64,000 nucleotides of DNA from the NCBI RefSeq assembly GCF_005503445.1, contig NZ_SCOH01000014.1:54483-118482 (forward strand), read 5' to 3'. This DNA is from Chitinivorax sp. B. Its GTDB lineage: Bacteria; Pseudomonadota; Gammaproteobacteria; Burkholderiales; SCOH01. Shown here in pieces: positions 1-11,432 of the stretch; the stretch's first letter is position 1, and every line of letters begins with the position of its first letter. Made by a program: the position numbers and the translations under genes. Under the pieces are notes generated by a model, which had not been told where the DNA came from, did no database searches, and saw only the letters and a program-made list of their open reading frames with translations.

Positions 1-1
1 T

Positions 2-1489
2 GTGAAGCCTGACGACGCTCGATGGTCCGAACCGGTTTGGGAAGACCTGCCATTCTGGGATATTTCCAAGGAATGGTATCTGATGTGTACCCACTGGTTG
101 CAGGATGCCCTTTATCAGACGCCGGGTTTACCTGAGTCAGAGCGTCGCCGCGGGGCATTCTGGATTCGTAAGTGGTTGAATGCAGTGGCGCCGACCAATT
201 TCTTCTTCACCAATCCGGTCGCGATGCGCAAATTTGTCGAGACCAAAGGCGAAAGCCTGATTCGCGGCTTGAACAATTTTGTTCAAGATATGCGCGAGGG
301 TGATATTTCCATGACGGACAAACGGCCGTTCCAGGTGGGGAGCAATTTGGCGACGACACCTGGCGCCGTGGTTTTCCGCAATCGGGTGCTGGAAGTCATT
401 CAATACACTCCGACGACCGACAAGGTACATGCAGTACCATTGGTCATTATTGCGCCGTGGATCAACAAGTACTACATCCTGGATTTGAACAGTAAGAAAA
501 GCTTGGTCAAGCATTTTGTCGATCAGGGGTTTACGGTGTTCATCACCAGCTGGTGCAACCCTGGTGCCGATATGGCGGAGGCCAGCTTTGATGACTATAT
601 CGTCGATGGTATCGGCCAAATTGTGGACGTGGCACGTACCGTTACCAAGTCAGACAAAGTCAATGCAGTAGGTTATTGCCTGGGGGGAACTGGGCTGGCC
701 ATTTATATGGCGTGGCTGGCCAAGCGTCATGCCAAGGTGGAGGACATGCCGGTACAAAGCTGGACCTTGTTTACCACACTGACTGATTTTGCCCGGCCGG
801 GCGATGTGGAAGTGTTCATTGATGAATCGGGCCTGCAAGCCATCGAACGTACCATCGACCAGAAAGGTTTTCTGGATGGTAAGGAAATGGCCATGAGTTT
901 CCGGATGCTGCGTTCAAACAGCCTGATCTGGCATTATTGGGTACACAACTATCTGTATGGCGAAACACCGCCTGCATTCGATGTCTTGTACTGGAATGTC
1001 GACACCACACGTATGCCAGGTAACATGCACAAGTACTATCTGCGAGAGTTCTACCTGCACAATAAATTGATTCAGCCAAATGCATTGACCATTGCAGGTG
1101 AGCAAATCGACTTGCGCACCATCAAAGTGCCGCTGTACTCAGTCGGGGCAGAAGAGGATCACATTGCCCCATGGCGCCAGACGTTCACGCTGATGGGATT
1201 AGTCAGTGGGCCCAAAGTGTATACCTTATCTACGTCAGGTCATATTCTTGGCATCGTCAATCCGCCGGTGAATCCACCTAAGCGTAGCTACTGGTCAGGC
1301 GAGCCGCTGGAAGGGGATACTGCAGATGATTGGAAACAGCGGCAGTCCAGAACGGTTGGTAGTTGGTGGGAACATTGGACGACGTGGCTCAAACCTCATT
1401 CCGGAGAACTGGTGAAGCCACCCGCGATGGGCAATCGAACTTTCAAGAAACTGGTGGATGCACCTGGAACTTATGTATTGGTACGGTAG
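2..1489 (+). CDS. phaC: Class I poly(3-hydroxyalkanoate) synthase, 5'-truncated by window edge
   Basis: Polymerises (R)-3-hydroxyacyl-CoA into polyhydroxyalkanoate at the granule surface. The visible 495 residues carry the lipase-like box G-Y-C-L-G-G with the nucleophile C226, then D386 (in EEDHIAP) and H414 (in SGHILG). The C-to-D and D-to-H spacings (160 and 28) match the Cupriavidus necator triad almost exactly. About 90 N-terminal residues expected for class I enzymes (usually 560-600 aa) are missing, so the GTG at position 2 is probably an internal codon and the true start lies before the window. No phaA, phaB or phasin gene follows; the next gene is 555 bp away. The subclass is inferred from length and the triad. 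Confidence 0.95.
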   Translation: MKPDDARWSEPVWEDLPFWDISKEWYLMCTHWLQDALYQTPGLPESERRRGAFWIRKWLNAVAPTNFFFTNPVAMRKFVETKGESLIRGLNNFVQDMREGDISMTDKRPFQVGSNLATTPGAVVFRNRVLEVIQYTPTTDKVHAVPLVIIAPWINKYYILDLNSKKSLVKHFVDQGFTVFITSWCNPGADMAEASFDDYIVDGIGQIVDVARTVTKSDKVNAVGYCLGGTGLAIYMAWLAKRHAKVEDMPVQSWTLFTTLTDFARPGDVEVFIDESGLQAIERTIDQKGFLDGKEMAMSFRMLRSNSLIWHYWVHNYLYGETPPAFDVLYWNVDTTRMPGNMHKYYLREFYLHNKLIQPNALTIAGEQIDLRTIKVPLYSVGAEEDHIAPWRQTFTLMGLVSGPKVYTLSTSGHILGIVNPPVNPPKRSYWSGEPLEGDTADDWKQRQSRTVGSWWEHWTTWLKPHSGELVKPPAMGNRTFKKLVDAPGTYVLVR

Positions 1490-1960
1490 CTCCCGCTATT
1501 GATGGTAGACCGCGCATGCCAGGGCGACCCAGGTGGGTGATGCATTCTGCGAATCATCCACGGTGTCGCCTGAATCTGACGATATGCCAATTTCACAAGT
1601 GAATTGATATATCTCTGTACTTTACTTTGAACCTCAACAGACGGGCTAACCAGTAGCCAGTTGATTGCCAAAGTTGCACCGATCATTCTAAACCCTTGTC
1701 TGGGCCATATTTCCACCCGATCTCAAGCGCACTGCTGTTTCATTGGGCGGTATTTCGTCACAAATTTCCGCATTGCACAAACAGATCTGCACACTCGGAT
1801 GATCGATATTGGGTGGCTTTTATTGAGTTGATTTTATTGGATTAGATGGCTGACTTTGAACCTATGTAAGCAAGTTGTTTAAGGTATCGTCATGGCTGGG
1901 TACCACAGGCTTGTGTGATATCGATATCTGAATTCAAAACGCACATGAAATCTCGGTGCA
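1490..1960. other. Intergenic stretch without recognisable gene
   Basis: Between the phaC stop and the fadH promoter. Short open frames here have no start signals or family resemblance. I see no clear terminator after phaC. The only supported element is the promoter/operator at its right-hand end, listed separately. Confidence 0.6.
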
Positions 1961-1966
1961 GAGTGA

Positions 1967-1995
1967 TTGACAACTTACTAACTAGTAAGTACATT
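1967..1995 (+). promoter_or_regulatory. sigma70-like promoter with palindromic operator in its spacer (fadH)
   Basis: A perfect -35 hexamer TTGACA (1967-1972) and a -10-like TACATT (1990-1995) are separated by exactly 17 bp. The spacer is almost entirely filled by an inverted repeat ACTTACTA-AC-TAGTAAGT (1973-1990), with 8-bp perfect arms and a 2-bp centre. That is the geometry of a dimeric repressor site, of the size typical for TetR-family regulators, placed to block RNA polymerase. The fadH ATG is about 50 bp downstream. No regulator gene is adjacent, so the binding protein is unknown. Confidence 0.7.
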
Positions 1996-2008
1996 TTTGA
2001 TGATGTGA

Positions 2009-4066
<2,058 letters not shown>

Positions 4067-4220
4067 TGAACAATCCTGCCCTCATTGGCAAGGGTGGGTA
4101 ATGATTCAATGACTTTCTTTGGGCTTGGGCGCATCAAGGTATATGCGCTTGAGCCGTCATTCATGTGACAATGTTGGTCTGCTGGCAATACTGCCTCTTC
4201 AGTTATCCGAACGTGATCAC

Positions 4221-4970
4221 ATGCAATTTACTCTGACCCCTATTGGCTTCATCGAAAGCTGTTACAAAGAGAAGTTTGGTATTCCACGCCAGCCGGGCCT
4301 GGTTGAAGCGGCACGTGCCAGTTTACGTTTGGTACCGCCATTTGACCGGGATGAAGCAGTACGCGGGTTGGAAGGGTTCTCACACGTGTGGTTGATTTTC
4401 GGATTTCATGGCACTGTTGAGCAAGGCTGGAAGCCAACCGTGAGGCCACCAAGGCTGGGTGGTAACAAGCGTTTGGGTGTGTTTGCGACACGCTCCACGT
4501 TTCGCCCCAATCCGTTGGGGTTGTCTGTGGTTCGTTTACTGAAACTGGATACAACGCAGGGTGTGGTGCTGGAGCTAGGGGGAGGTGACTTGCTGGATGG
4601 CACACCTGTTTATGATATCAAGCCCTATCTGCCTTATGCAGATGTGCTGCCGGAGGCGGTGGGTGGTTTTGCACCAGATGTACCGGATGTCGCCATGCCA
4701 ATCCAGTTCACAGAATCTGCTGCCAAGCAAGTTCAATATGCCAGTCGACGATACCCCAATCTGCAATCCCTGATTGAGCAGATGTTGCGCTACGATCCTC
4801 GCCCAGCTTACTTCGGTGACATTGATCAGAACAGACAGTTTGGCGTCCGATTGTATGAGTTTGACGTGAAATGGCGAATTGTTGAGGGTAGTGCGGTCGT
4901 AGTAGCACTGGAGCGTATTGACCCTGCCTCTAAGTATTCATCGAAAAGTAACGACGCTGACCCGACTTGA
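4221..4970 (+). CDS. trmO: tRNA (adenine-N6)-methyltransferase TrmO (TsaA/YaeB family)
   Basis: SAM-dependent methyltransferase that converts t6A37 to m6t6A37 in tRNA-Thr. The frame is open from 4119, but homologues begin at M-Q-F-T-L-T-P-I-G-F, so I start at 4221, giving 249 aa (E. coli has 235). Visible family signatures are PIGFIES near the N-terminus, a GLEGFSHVWLIF stretch and the F-R-P-N-P-L-G-L motif, followed by a C-terminal extension typical of the proteobacterial protein. It follows fadH by about 150 bp without an evident terminator, so co-transcription is possible but not shown. No strong Shine-Dalgarno precedes the start. Confidence 0.9.
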   Translation: MQFTLTPIGFIESCYKEKFGIPRQPGLVEAARASLRLVPPFDRDEAVRGLEGFSHVWLIFGFHGTVEQGWKPTVRPPRLGGNKRLGVFATRSTFRPNPLGLSVVRLLKLDTTQGVVLELGGGDLLDGTPVYDIKPYLPYADVLPEAVGGFAPDVPDVAMPIQFTESAAKQVQYASRRYPNLQSLIEQMLRYDPRPAYFGDIDQNRQFGVRLYEFDVKWRIVEGSAVVVALERIDPASKYSSKSNDADPT

Positions 4971-5462
4971 TCAGGGACAGATGCAAGTCGGTTTCCCAGA
5001 CATTGGCGCCACGGTTGTCAGCCGCACTGACAACATGTTCAGCGCGGTATCTTCCGGCGATCAGAGTGGCGGCGGCGTTCGTGTTTGCTATAAATCACTG
5101 TTGGCCATGGGCTGCGGCGTTCGCCGATTCGCCGGTCTGGTGGTGGATGGTCGGGGTCTGGCAATACATGTCGCCATTCGCGGGTCATGATGCATTCCTC
5201 TAAAATGGGTAGTAATCGGGGCTTCAGCGGAAATCAATCGTTTTAACCTTGTATACCGTTTAGGCTGCACATCTAAGGTCTGTGACCGATAAATCCCTCA
5301 ATACAGGTCATATCAGATATTTTTCTGATTGTTGTAAAGTACTAACCCCTTGATTTCAGAGTAGTGGATTTACAATCCAATGCAAGCACGCTTGAAATTG
5401 GAACCATTTGTCCACACTTACTGTCTGAAATGCAACTTTTCATGTGCAAGGAGCACACGTAA
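4971..5462. other. Intergenic stretch, no supported gene
   Basis: Two overlapping open frames of about 80-90 codons exist (4918-5203) but one starts inside trmO, neither has a ribosome site, and their composition is not protein-like. A plausible AAGGAG ribosome site for the next gene lies at about 5447. No convincing terminator or promoter was found. Confidence 0.5.
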
Positions 5463-6470
5463 ATGAAACCGAAGATGAACCTGCTCGTTATGTCCCTCGC
5501 TACGGCAGCTGTACTGGCCGCACCTTTTGCTGAGGCTGGCAGGTTGGGTGGTGGTAAAAGCAAAGGGATGAGTCGGAGCACTACAGCTCGCCCAGCTCCC
5601 AGTACCGTTGTACCGCAGCCACAGGCGTTGCCACAGCGCCCTATCGGGCAGCCTCTACCGGCAGCACAGGCCGCGAAGAGTGGTCCCGGGTGGGGCGGTG
5701 TAGCTGCTGGGGCGGTAGCTGGTGCTGCTGCTGGCTATGTCATTAGTGAAGCAATGAAAGATGATCAGCCAGCAAATGCGGCACAACAAGCGGCTGCACC
5801 TTCAGCATTGCCCGGTCCGAATGCAGCAACAACCCAGCCGGTGCAATTGCCTGCACAGACCAAGTTACCAGGTGAAAGTACCGCTGCACCTACTGGCTTC
5901 CCATGGGGCATGGCCTTGTTGTTAGGTGGCTTGACGGTGGTTGGTTTCATGTTGTTTCGGCGCAAGGCTGGTTCCCCTGCTATGGCCGGGGCTGCACGCC
6001 AACCGTTTACTCCTGCGACGGCGGGTGGGACTGGTGGTGACAAGGTATTCCGAATTGGTGGTGGCGTGGCACCGGCTGCAAGTCAGGCGGCTGTGTCTGG
6101 CCGTTTGAGCGATGGCACTGAGGTACCCGCTTTCCTGCGCCAGGCGCGAGCATCCTTCATGCACCTGCAAACGCTGAACTCACCGGAAAGTGTGGAGGAG
6201 TTGCGCAAGTATCTGACACCGGATCTGTACGAGTCCATCAAGCTGGATGTGGTCACCAACAAGGATGTGGCGGAATTCCCGACACTGGATGCCGAGGTGA
6301 TCGAATCCACCACTGAAAATGGCCAGCATATTGCAACCGTCCGTTTCCATGGTCGCGTGAGCGAGTCTTTACACAGCATGCCTGAACCGTTTGAAGAGCT
6401 CTGGCACTTCATCAAACCAGTGGAAGGCAATACTGCCAAGTGGTTGGTCGCCGGTATTCAACAGGTTTGA
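5463..6470 (+). CDS. Tim44-like domain membrane protein (COG4395 type)
   Basis: 335 aa. Residues 1-25 form a signal peptide ending A-F-A-E-A-G, followed by the R-L-G-G-G-K-S-K-G-M-S-R stretch typical of this family, a low-complexity Pro/Ala/Gln region, one transmembrane helix at about 146-165 followed by RRK, and a C-terminal Tim44/MBA1-like domain (about 215-335). The family is described as putative lipid-binding or membrane-associated proteins; the cellular role is not established. It is a single-gene unit with a strong terminator directly downstream. The start is set by AAGGAG about 10 bp upstream and the signal peptide. Confidence 0.85.
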   Translation: MKPKMNLLVMSLATAAVLAAPFAEAGRLGGGKSKGMSRSTTARPAPSTVVPQPQALPQRPIGQPLPAAQAAKSGPGWGGVAAGAVAGAAAGYVISEAMKDDQPANAAQQAAAPSALPGPNAATTQPVQLPAQTKLPGESTAAPTGFPWGMALLLGGLTVVGFMLFRRKAGSPAMAGAARQPFTPATAGGTGGDKVFRIGGGVAPAASQAAVSGRLSDGTEVPAFLRQARASFMHLQTLNSPESVEELRKYLTPDLYESIKLDVVTNKDVAEFPTLDAEVIESTTENGQHIATVRFHGRVSESLHSMPEPFEELWHFIKPVEGNTAKWLVAGIQQV

Positions 6471-6486
6471 TATTTGATCTGACTCA

Positions 6487-6520
6487 AGCCGTACCTTGCA
6501 AAGGGTACGGCTTTTTCTTT
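6487..6520 (+). terminator. Rho-independent terminator after the Tim44-domain gene
   Basis: A perfect 9-bp stem AGCCGTACC / GGTACGGCT with an 8-nt loop (6496-6503) is followed by TTTTTCTTT. It sits 17 bp after the stop codon at 6470. Confidence 0.9.
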
Positions 6521-6598
6521 GTAATTCGCTAGAATGCTGTCTATCCCTACAATTTTGTCCGGCCGGCCAACTGGGTCGCTGGCGGCAAATATCTCGCC

Positions 6599-8716
6599 GT
6601 GCGTTTGAAAGCCCGTCCCCTCATTTATCTGTCAATCGCTACCGTGGGCCTGCTGGCGGTGGGGAGTTGGGCATGGCCGCGTGTCGCCGACCTGAGTCGT
6701 TTTGCTCCTGATTTGGCTGAGCGAGTGCGTGAATCCACGCATCGTGAACTGCATATAGGTGGCCCGATGGTAATGCGATTGTTCCCGTTAGGTGTCGAAA
6801 CGGAGCGAGTGACATTGTCAGAACGAGATGGCGAAGCAGAATTCGTCAGTGTTGAAAAGGCCAGGGTTGCTGTCCGTTTGTGGCCGCTATTGCACGGCCG
6901 AATCAGTGTCAGCGGTGTCGCGTTGGAGGGTTTGCATGTCAATCTGCGACGAATGCCGGATGGCAGCAACAATTTTGACGATTTATTGCAGATTCGTCCT
7001 GCGTCGGCAATCGACTGGACGCTGGATTCCTTGGGTGCCAAACAGTCCCAATTGCGTTGGTATGATAGCTCGGGACAGGTTCGTTGGGCCTTGCGCTATG
7101 CACAGCTCAACGGAGATCGGGACGTGCCGGCTCACCCGATGCAGCTTCGGTTGGAAGGTGACTTGTTGCACCCAGGTTTTTCCGGCCGTGTAGCCTTGTC
7201 TGGTGGTATGCGGTTGAATCCGCACTTGCAGGAACTGGCTTTGCCAAATTTGCAGTTACGCTGGTCGGGCAGTGCTGAAGGAGCCCGTATTGGGCTATCA
7301 GTACAAGGTAGTTTACGTTACACCAGCGGTGTTGCCGCGCTGGATGGTGCGCGTGTGGCATTTGATGCTAAGGCGGGTGGCATGTCGTTGACGGCCAATG
7401 GCCGGATGCCGACCGCGCAATGGGAAGCTGGTCGCTTCAGGGCACCAGAGCTGTCGTTGAAAGGGGCACTGAAGCAGCAGTCTGACAGTGGGGCCGTCGA
7501 TATTAAATGGCGTAACCTTTCTGCCGAATCCGGCGGATTGAGTGCCGATAGCGTGGTGCAGTTTGTGGCCAAGCATGCACATTACGGTGTCAACGCAGAA
7601 CTGGCGGGGCCGGTCAGGGTTGGTGCGGGTTTCAGTCGTTTTTCACTACCGGAGGCCAAGCTGCAGGTGGCGTTGGTCCGTGAGGGGGAGAAACAGCCTT
7701 TTTCGCAGTTGGATGCAACAGGTCACGCATTGTTGGATTGGCCAGAGCAACTGGTGCAAACCGAGCTTGCTGGCCAATATGATGGGGGGCCTGCCAATGT
7801 GCGTTTGGCAATGCGGGATTTCTCGGCACCGATGTATGATTTAACCGCTGATATTGCAAAGCTGGATATGAACCGCTTGGTATTGGCGCCGATCAAAGCA
7901 GACCACAAGCCCGGCGAAATGGGTTCTGCTCTGGATGCCCAGGTCGATTTGTCTCTGTTTCGTGATTGGACAGGTAAGGCAGAACTACGAGTTGGCGAGC
8001 TGGTGCTGGGGGCATTGAATTGTGGCCAAGTACTGATGGGGATCAAGAGTGAAAATGGTGTGCTGGAAATTGAGCCGTTTGCCGCCAGCATTTACCAGGG
8101 GACCCTGAGTGGCAGTGGTCGAGTGACCTTGTCAGCAGTGCCAAGTTACGAACTACACCAGCGCCTGGTTGGTTTGAACATGCGTCCGTTGCTGCAGGAT
8201 CTGATCGGGCTGGAACGACTGGAGGGCAGAGGCGAGGCTGAAGTACGGCTGACAGCCAACGGCAATTCACTGAATGCCGTTCGCAAAAGCTTGAGTGGCA
8301 AAGTATCACTGAAGCTGGAGCAGGGGGCGTTACGTGGCATCAACTTGGGTCGCTTGGTCGGTAATCCTGGCGGTATCGAACGTACACCAGCAGATGCCAG
8401 AACCATGTTCAATACTCTACACGCTACATTCAAACTGGATAAAGGTGTGGCCAGCAATGACGATTTGCGGTTGGTGGCGCCAATGTTGGCCGTGAGTGGT
8501 AACGGTGCGCTCGATTTGGCAAAAGACGTGATTGATTATCAGCTTTCGGCACAGTTAGCTGCGGCAGCCAAGCATGCCAAGGACGGCAAACCTATTACAG
8601 TCATTCCGGTCACTATTTCCGGAGCACTCAGTTCACCAAAATACCAAGTGGATGTGCGCCCATTGTTGGAAAAAATGGCGCAAGAAAGCAAAGTGAAAGC
8701 ATCCTCTCAGAAATAA
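6599..8716 (+). CDS. AsmA family protein
   Basis: 705 aa. One N-terminal transmembrane helix (about 8-26, with R/K before it) anchors the protein in the inner membrane, and the rest is a long periplasmic region with the repeating beta-strand pattern of AsmA-like proteins, including the N-terminal block after the helix (R-E-L-H-I-G-G) and the C-terminal AsmA_2 block (about 540-680). AsmA/TamB-type proteins are implicated in lipid transport and outer-membrane homeostasis; the role of this member is inferred from family only. The start is a GTG without a clear Shine-Dalgarno; a slightly different start is possible. Confidence 0.85.
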   Translation: MRLKARPLIYLSIATVGLLAVGSWAWPRVADLSRFAPDLAERVRESTHRELHIGGPMVMRLFPLGVETERVTLSERDGEAEFVSVEKARVAVRLWPLLHGRISVSGVALEGLHVNLRRMPDGSNNFDDLLQIRPASAIDWTLDSLGAKQSQLRWYDSSGQVRWALRYAQLNGDRDVPAHPMQLRLEGDLLHPGFSGRVALSGGMRLNPHLQELALPNLQLRWSGSAEGARIGLSVQGSLRYTSGVAALDGARVAFDAKAGGMSLTANGRMPTAQWEAGRFRAPELSLKGALKQQSDSGAVDIKWRNLSAESGGLSADSVVQFVAKHAHYGVNAELAGPVRVGAGFSRFSLPEAKLQVALVREGEKQPFSQLDATGHALLDWPEQLVQTELAGQYDGGPANVRLAMRDFSAPMYDLTADIAKLDMNRLVLAPIKADHKPGEMGSALDAQVDLSLFRDWTGKAELRVGELVLGALNCGQVLMGIKSENGVLEIEPFAASIYQGTLSGSGRVTLSAVPSYELHQRLVGLNMRPLLQDLIGLERLEGRGEAEVRLTANGNSLNAVRKSLSGKVSLKLEQGALRGINLGRLVGNPGGIERTPADARTMFNTLHATFKLDKGVASNDDLRLVAPMLAVSGNGALDLAKDVIDYQLSAQLAAAAKHAKDGKPITVIPVTISGALSSPKYQVDVRPLLEKMAQESKVKASSQK

Positions 8717-8719
8717 GAA

Positions 8720-8739
8720 CGGGCTACCTGAGCAGCCCG
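8720..8739. terminator. Weak hairpin between convergent asmA-like and binding-protein genes
   Basis: CGGGCT (8720-8725) pairs with AGCCCG (8734-8739) across an 8-nt loop in the 45-bp gap between two convergent stops. There is no T-tract, so intrinsic termination is doubtful. Confidence 0.35.
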
Positions 8740-8761
8740 CCACTTATCATTGAAACCCAGG

Positions 8762-9958
8762 TCAACGCATCAGTTCGCCATCCTTGCCAATGACGGTGAT
8801 ATCGACAAACTTTGAACCACGGCGTTCCTGATCTGAGAAATTGACCACATACCCGCCAACATCCAGACTCTTCAATCCTTCCAGTGCTTCACGCATTTTG
8901 GCACGATTGATTCCGCCACGTTTTATCGCTTCGGTGATTACCTTGGCGACAATATGGCCTTCCATGGTGGAATAAGTCAGTGATACATTTGGCGCAAATT
9001 CCTTCATCACCTTCTGGTGTTCTTTTGAAACTGGGGTCAACGAGTTCCATGGCATCGGTACAACCTGCGAAATCCCTACACCTTGAGCCTTGGCACCCAC
9101 AGCCTTGACGAGCGATTTATAGCCAACGGCAGATAACGCAAATAGCTGGGCACCGGGATCGATGTCACGGTACTGTTGAACAAAGGACTGAGCTGCTTCA
9201 CCGGTCGCAATGATGACCACTGCTTGAGGCTTGGCTTGATTGATGGTTTTGACCGACTCTTTCACATCGCCAGTCTTGATGTTGTAAATACCTTTTGAGG
9301 CCAACTCCAGATTGTGCTCACGCAATGCCGCCGTTACCGCTGCCATACCTGATTTGCCAAACGCGTCATCAGAATACAGTACGCCAATTTTCTGCATGCC
9401 CAGGCTGACCGCTTGTTTGACGATCTTGCGTGCTTCGTCACCATACCCGGCACGGATGTGGAACAACTGTGGGATGTAGCCTTCCTGAAAAGCATCACCT
9501 TCAAGTTTGTAGTTACCTTGGCCAGCAGCTTTCTCTTCAGTGCCAAACGGTGCGCGCAGGCTGTCTGCCCCTGTCAGTGCGCCTACCAATGGCAGCTCTG
9601 CATCTTTCAGCTTCTTTGTACGGATAAGTAACGCTACATTGGGTGTGCCGGTATAACCCGCCAAGACATCGACATTGTCGGTAATGAAACTTTGCGTATT
9701 TTGTAGTGTTTTGGCGGGCAGGCTGGCGTCATCTTTGACGACTAGCGTGATTTTTTTGCCGTTGACACCTCCTTTGGCATTAATTGAATCAAAGTAGGCT
9801 TTCATGCCAGCAGACAATTCCTTGCCACTTTCGGCAAGTGGCCCGGTCAATGCAACGGACTGGCCAACGATAACTGCATCGTCAGCTGCATAGGATGCGG
9901 CAGAAGAAAAGGCAAAACAGACTGTGAGCAGCAACGCACGATGTGCGGTTCGGATCAT
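8762..9958 (-). CDS. ABC transporter periplasmic substrate-binding protein, branched-chain amino-acid (LivK) type
   Basis: 398 aa from the preferred start. The frame is open to 10033, but the ATG at 9958 is preceded by an AGGTGG ribosome site and opens directly into a signal peptide (about 1-24, ending A-S-Y-A before A-D-D). The mature part begins with the family hallmark IVGQSVALTGPLAESGK and follows the Peripla_BP_6 fold throughout. Such proteins bind amino acids, amides or aromatic acids and deliver them to a Liv-type permease. No permease or ATPase gene is next to it, so it is an orphan binding protein and the ligand cannot be read from the sequence. Confidence 0.88.
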   Translation of the reverse strand: MIRTAHRALLLTVCFAFSSAASYAADDAVIVGQSVALTGPLAESGKELSAGMKAYFDSINAKGGVNGKKITLVVKDDASLPAKTLQNTQSFITDNVDVLAGYTGTPNVALLIRTKKLKDAELPLVGALTGADSLRAPFGTEEKAAGQGNYKLEGDAFQEGYIPQLFHIRAGYGDEARKIVKQAVSLGMQKIGVLYSDDAFGKSGMAAVTAALREHNLELASKGIYNIKTGDVKESVKTINQAKPQAVVIIATGEAAQSFVQQYRDIDPGAQLFALSAVGYKSLVKAVGAKAQGVGISQVVPMPWNSLTPVSKEHQKVMKEFAPNVSLTYSTMEGHIVAKVITEAIKRGGINRAKMREALEGLKSLDVGGYVVNFSDQERRGSKFVDITVIGKDGELMR

Positions 9959-10250
9959 ATTATGCACCACCTGAACGGAACGAGTCATTGTGGGGAAACT
10001 TGCATAATGGCGAATAAAGTCACTGGTTTGCAACTGTATTATTGAAATAATCTTATAGCATTGAATTGGCTTTTGCTAATGTGTCCGAGACTATGATAGT
10101 TGCAAGCTAGCGATATATGCACCGAAACGGCGCATATAGTTGCGAACCTTTTATAATAGAGACCCTGCCAGGGTACATGTTGCGCCATATCAAGATAGCG
10201 GAGTTGCTTACTGTGGATGCCCTGCTGTCATTGTTCTAACGTATTACTTG

Positions 10251-11312
10251 ATGGAATTTGCCTTGAAACCCGAGTTTGAGACGTTCGCCCGGCGTCTGAT
10301 CGCCTGGCAGCAGGCCTATGGTCGCCATGATTTGCCTTGGCAAACCAATGATCCTTATCGAGTCTGGTTGTCTGAAATCATGTTGCAGCAGACACAGGTC
10401 GCCACGGTCATTCCTTATTACGAGGCTTTTCTGGCTCGCTTTCCGACCATTCAGGCATTGGCGGACGCGCCCGCTGATGAGGTAATGGCTGCATGGAGTG
10501 GGCTAGGCTACTACACCCGGGCCCGAAATTTGCATCGTGCTGCAAAGGTGATTGTCGAGCAGCATGGGGGCTTGTTTCCGCAGGATATTGATCAGGTGCA
10601 GGCTTTGCCGGGTATTGGCAGATCAACCGCAGCTGCTATTTGTGCCTTTTCCTTCAATCAGTCCAGGCCAATTCTGGATGGTAACGTTAAACGGGTACTG
10701 ACAAGGTGGCTTGGTATTGAGGGCTTTCCAGGCGAGAAAAAAATAGAAACCCGCTTATGGGACCTTGCTGACAAGCTGGTGCCAACTTCAGGAATTGCTG
10801 CCTATACCCAGGCACAGATGGACTTGGGTAGTCTAGTTTGTACCCGCAGTAAACCTAACTGCAACGCTTGTCCGGTTGCAACTGATTGCGTGGCTTTGCA
10901 CACGGGCCGTACGACAAGTTTGCCAACACCTAAGCCACGTAAGGCAGTGCCAATACGACATACCACCATGTTGCTGCTCTGGCGTGAGAATGAACTATTG
11001 CTACAAAAACGCCCGGATAGCGGGATTTGGGGAGGCCTATGGTGTCTGCCAGAGGTAGAAGCCAGCCTTGCCGCAGGAGCATGGTGCGAAGATCACGATT
11101 TGGAATTGGATTCGACAACCTGTTTACCCGAATTTGAGCATGTGTTTACCCATTTTCGCTTGACCATTTCGCCAGTGCAGTGCGAAGTCAGCGGTCAAGG
11201 TCCAAGAAGTGCGGGACCATGGCAGTGGTTTGAGCGGGAGGCCGTATTGGCGGCGGGTATTCCACAGCCATTGCGCAAATTGCTTAGTGGCCGTCAGGTG
11301 ATGTTGTTATAA
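10251..11312 (+). CDS. mutY: A/G-specific adenine DNA glycosylase MutY
   Basis: Removes adenine mispaired with 8-oxoG. 353 aa from the ATG at 10251 (E. coli 350); the frame extends upstream to a TTG at 10140 but those residues are not conserved. Catalytic E42 (in EIMLQQTQ) and D143 (in ILDGNVKRV) correspond to E. coli E37 and D138 with a constant offset of five. The helix-hairpin-helix L-P-G-I-G-R-S-T-A is present, as is the 4Fe-4S signature C-x6-C-x2-C-x5-C. A C-terminal Nudix-like 8-oxoG recognition domain follows (from about 230). No strong ribosome site is visible before the chosen ATG. The usual partner yggX is not adjacent. Confidence 0.95.
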   Translation: MEFALKPEFETFARRLIAWQQAYGRHDLPWQTNDPYRVWLSEIMLQQTQVATVIPYYEAFLARFPTIQALADAPADEVMAAWSGLGYYTRARNLHRAAKVIVEQHGGLFPQDIDQVQALPGIGRSTAAAICAFSFNQSRPILDGNVKRVLTRWLGIEGFPGEKKIETRLWDLADKLVPTSGIAAYTQAQMDLGSLVCTRSKPNCNACPVATDCVALHTGRTTSLPTPKPRKAVPIRHTTMLLLWRENELLLQKRPDSGIWGGLWCLPEVEASLAAGAWCEDHDLELDSTTCLPEFEHVFTHFRLTISPVQCEVSGQGPRSAGPWQWFEREAVLAAGIPQPLRKLLSGRQVMLL

Positions 11313-11432
11313 GTCTTGCCATCCTACTATGACTGAGGTGGGTAACTGATGCGTCAGTTGCACGGACACATCTCATTTCTGCGGTAAAATGCCGCATCAT
11401 TTCTGCAGCCTGTATCGACATAAGGATTTGCC

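Noticed and set aside
4918..5203. Two overlapping small ORFs after trmO
   Set aside because: One starts inside trmO, both lack ribosome sites, and the translations overlap in different frames without protein-like composition.
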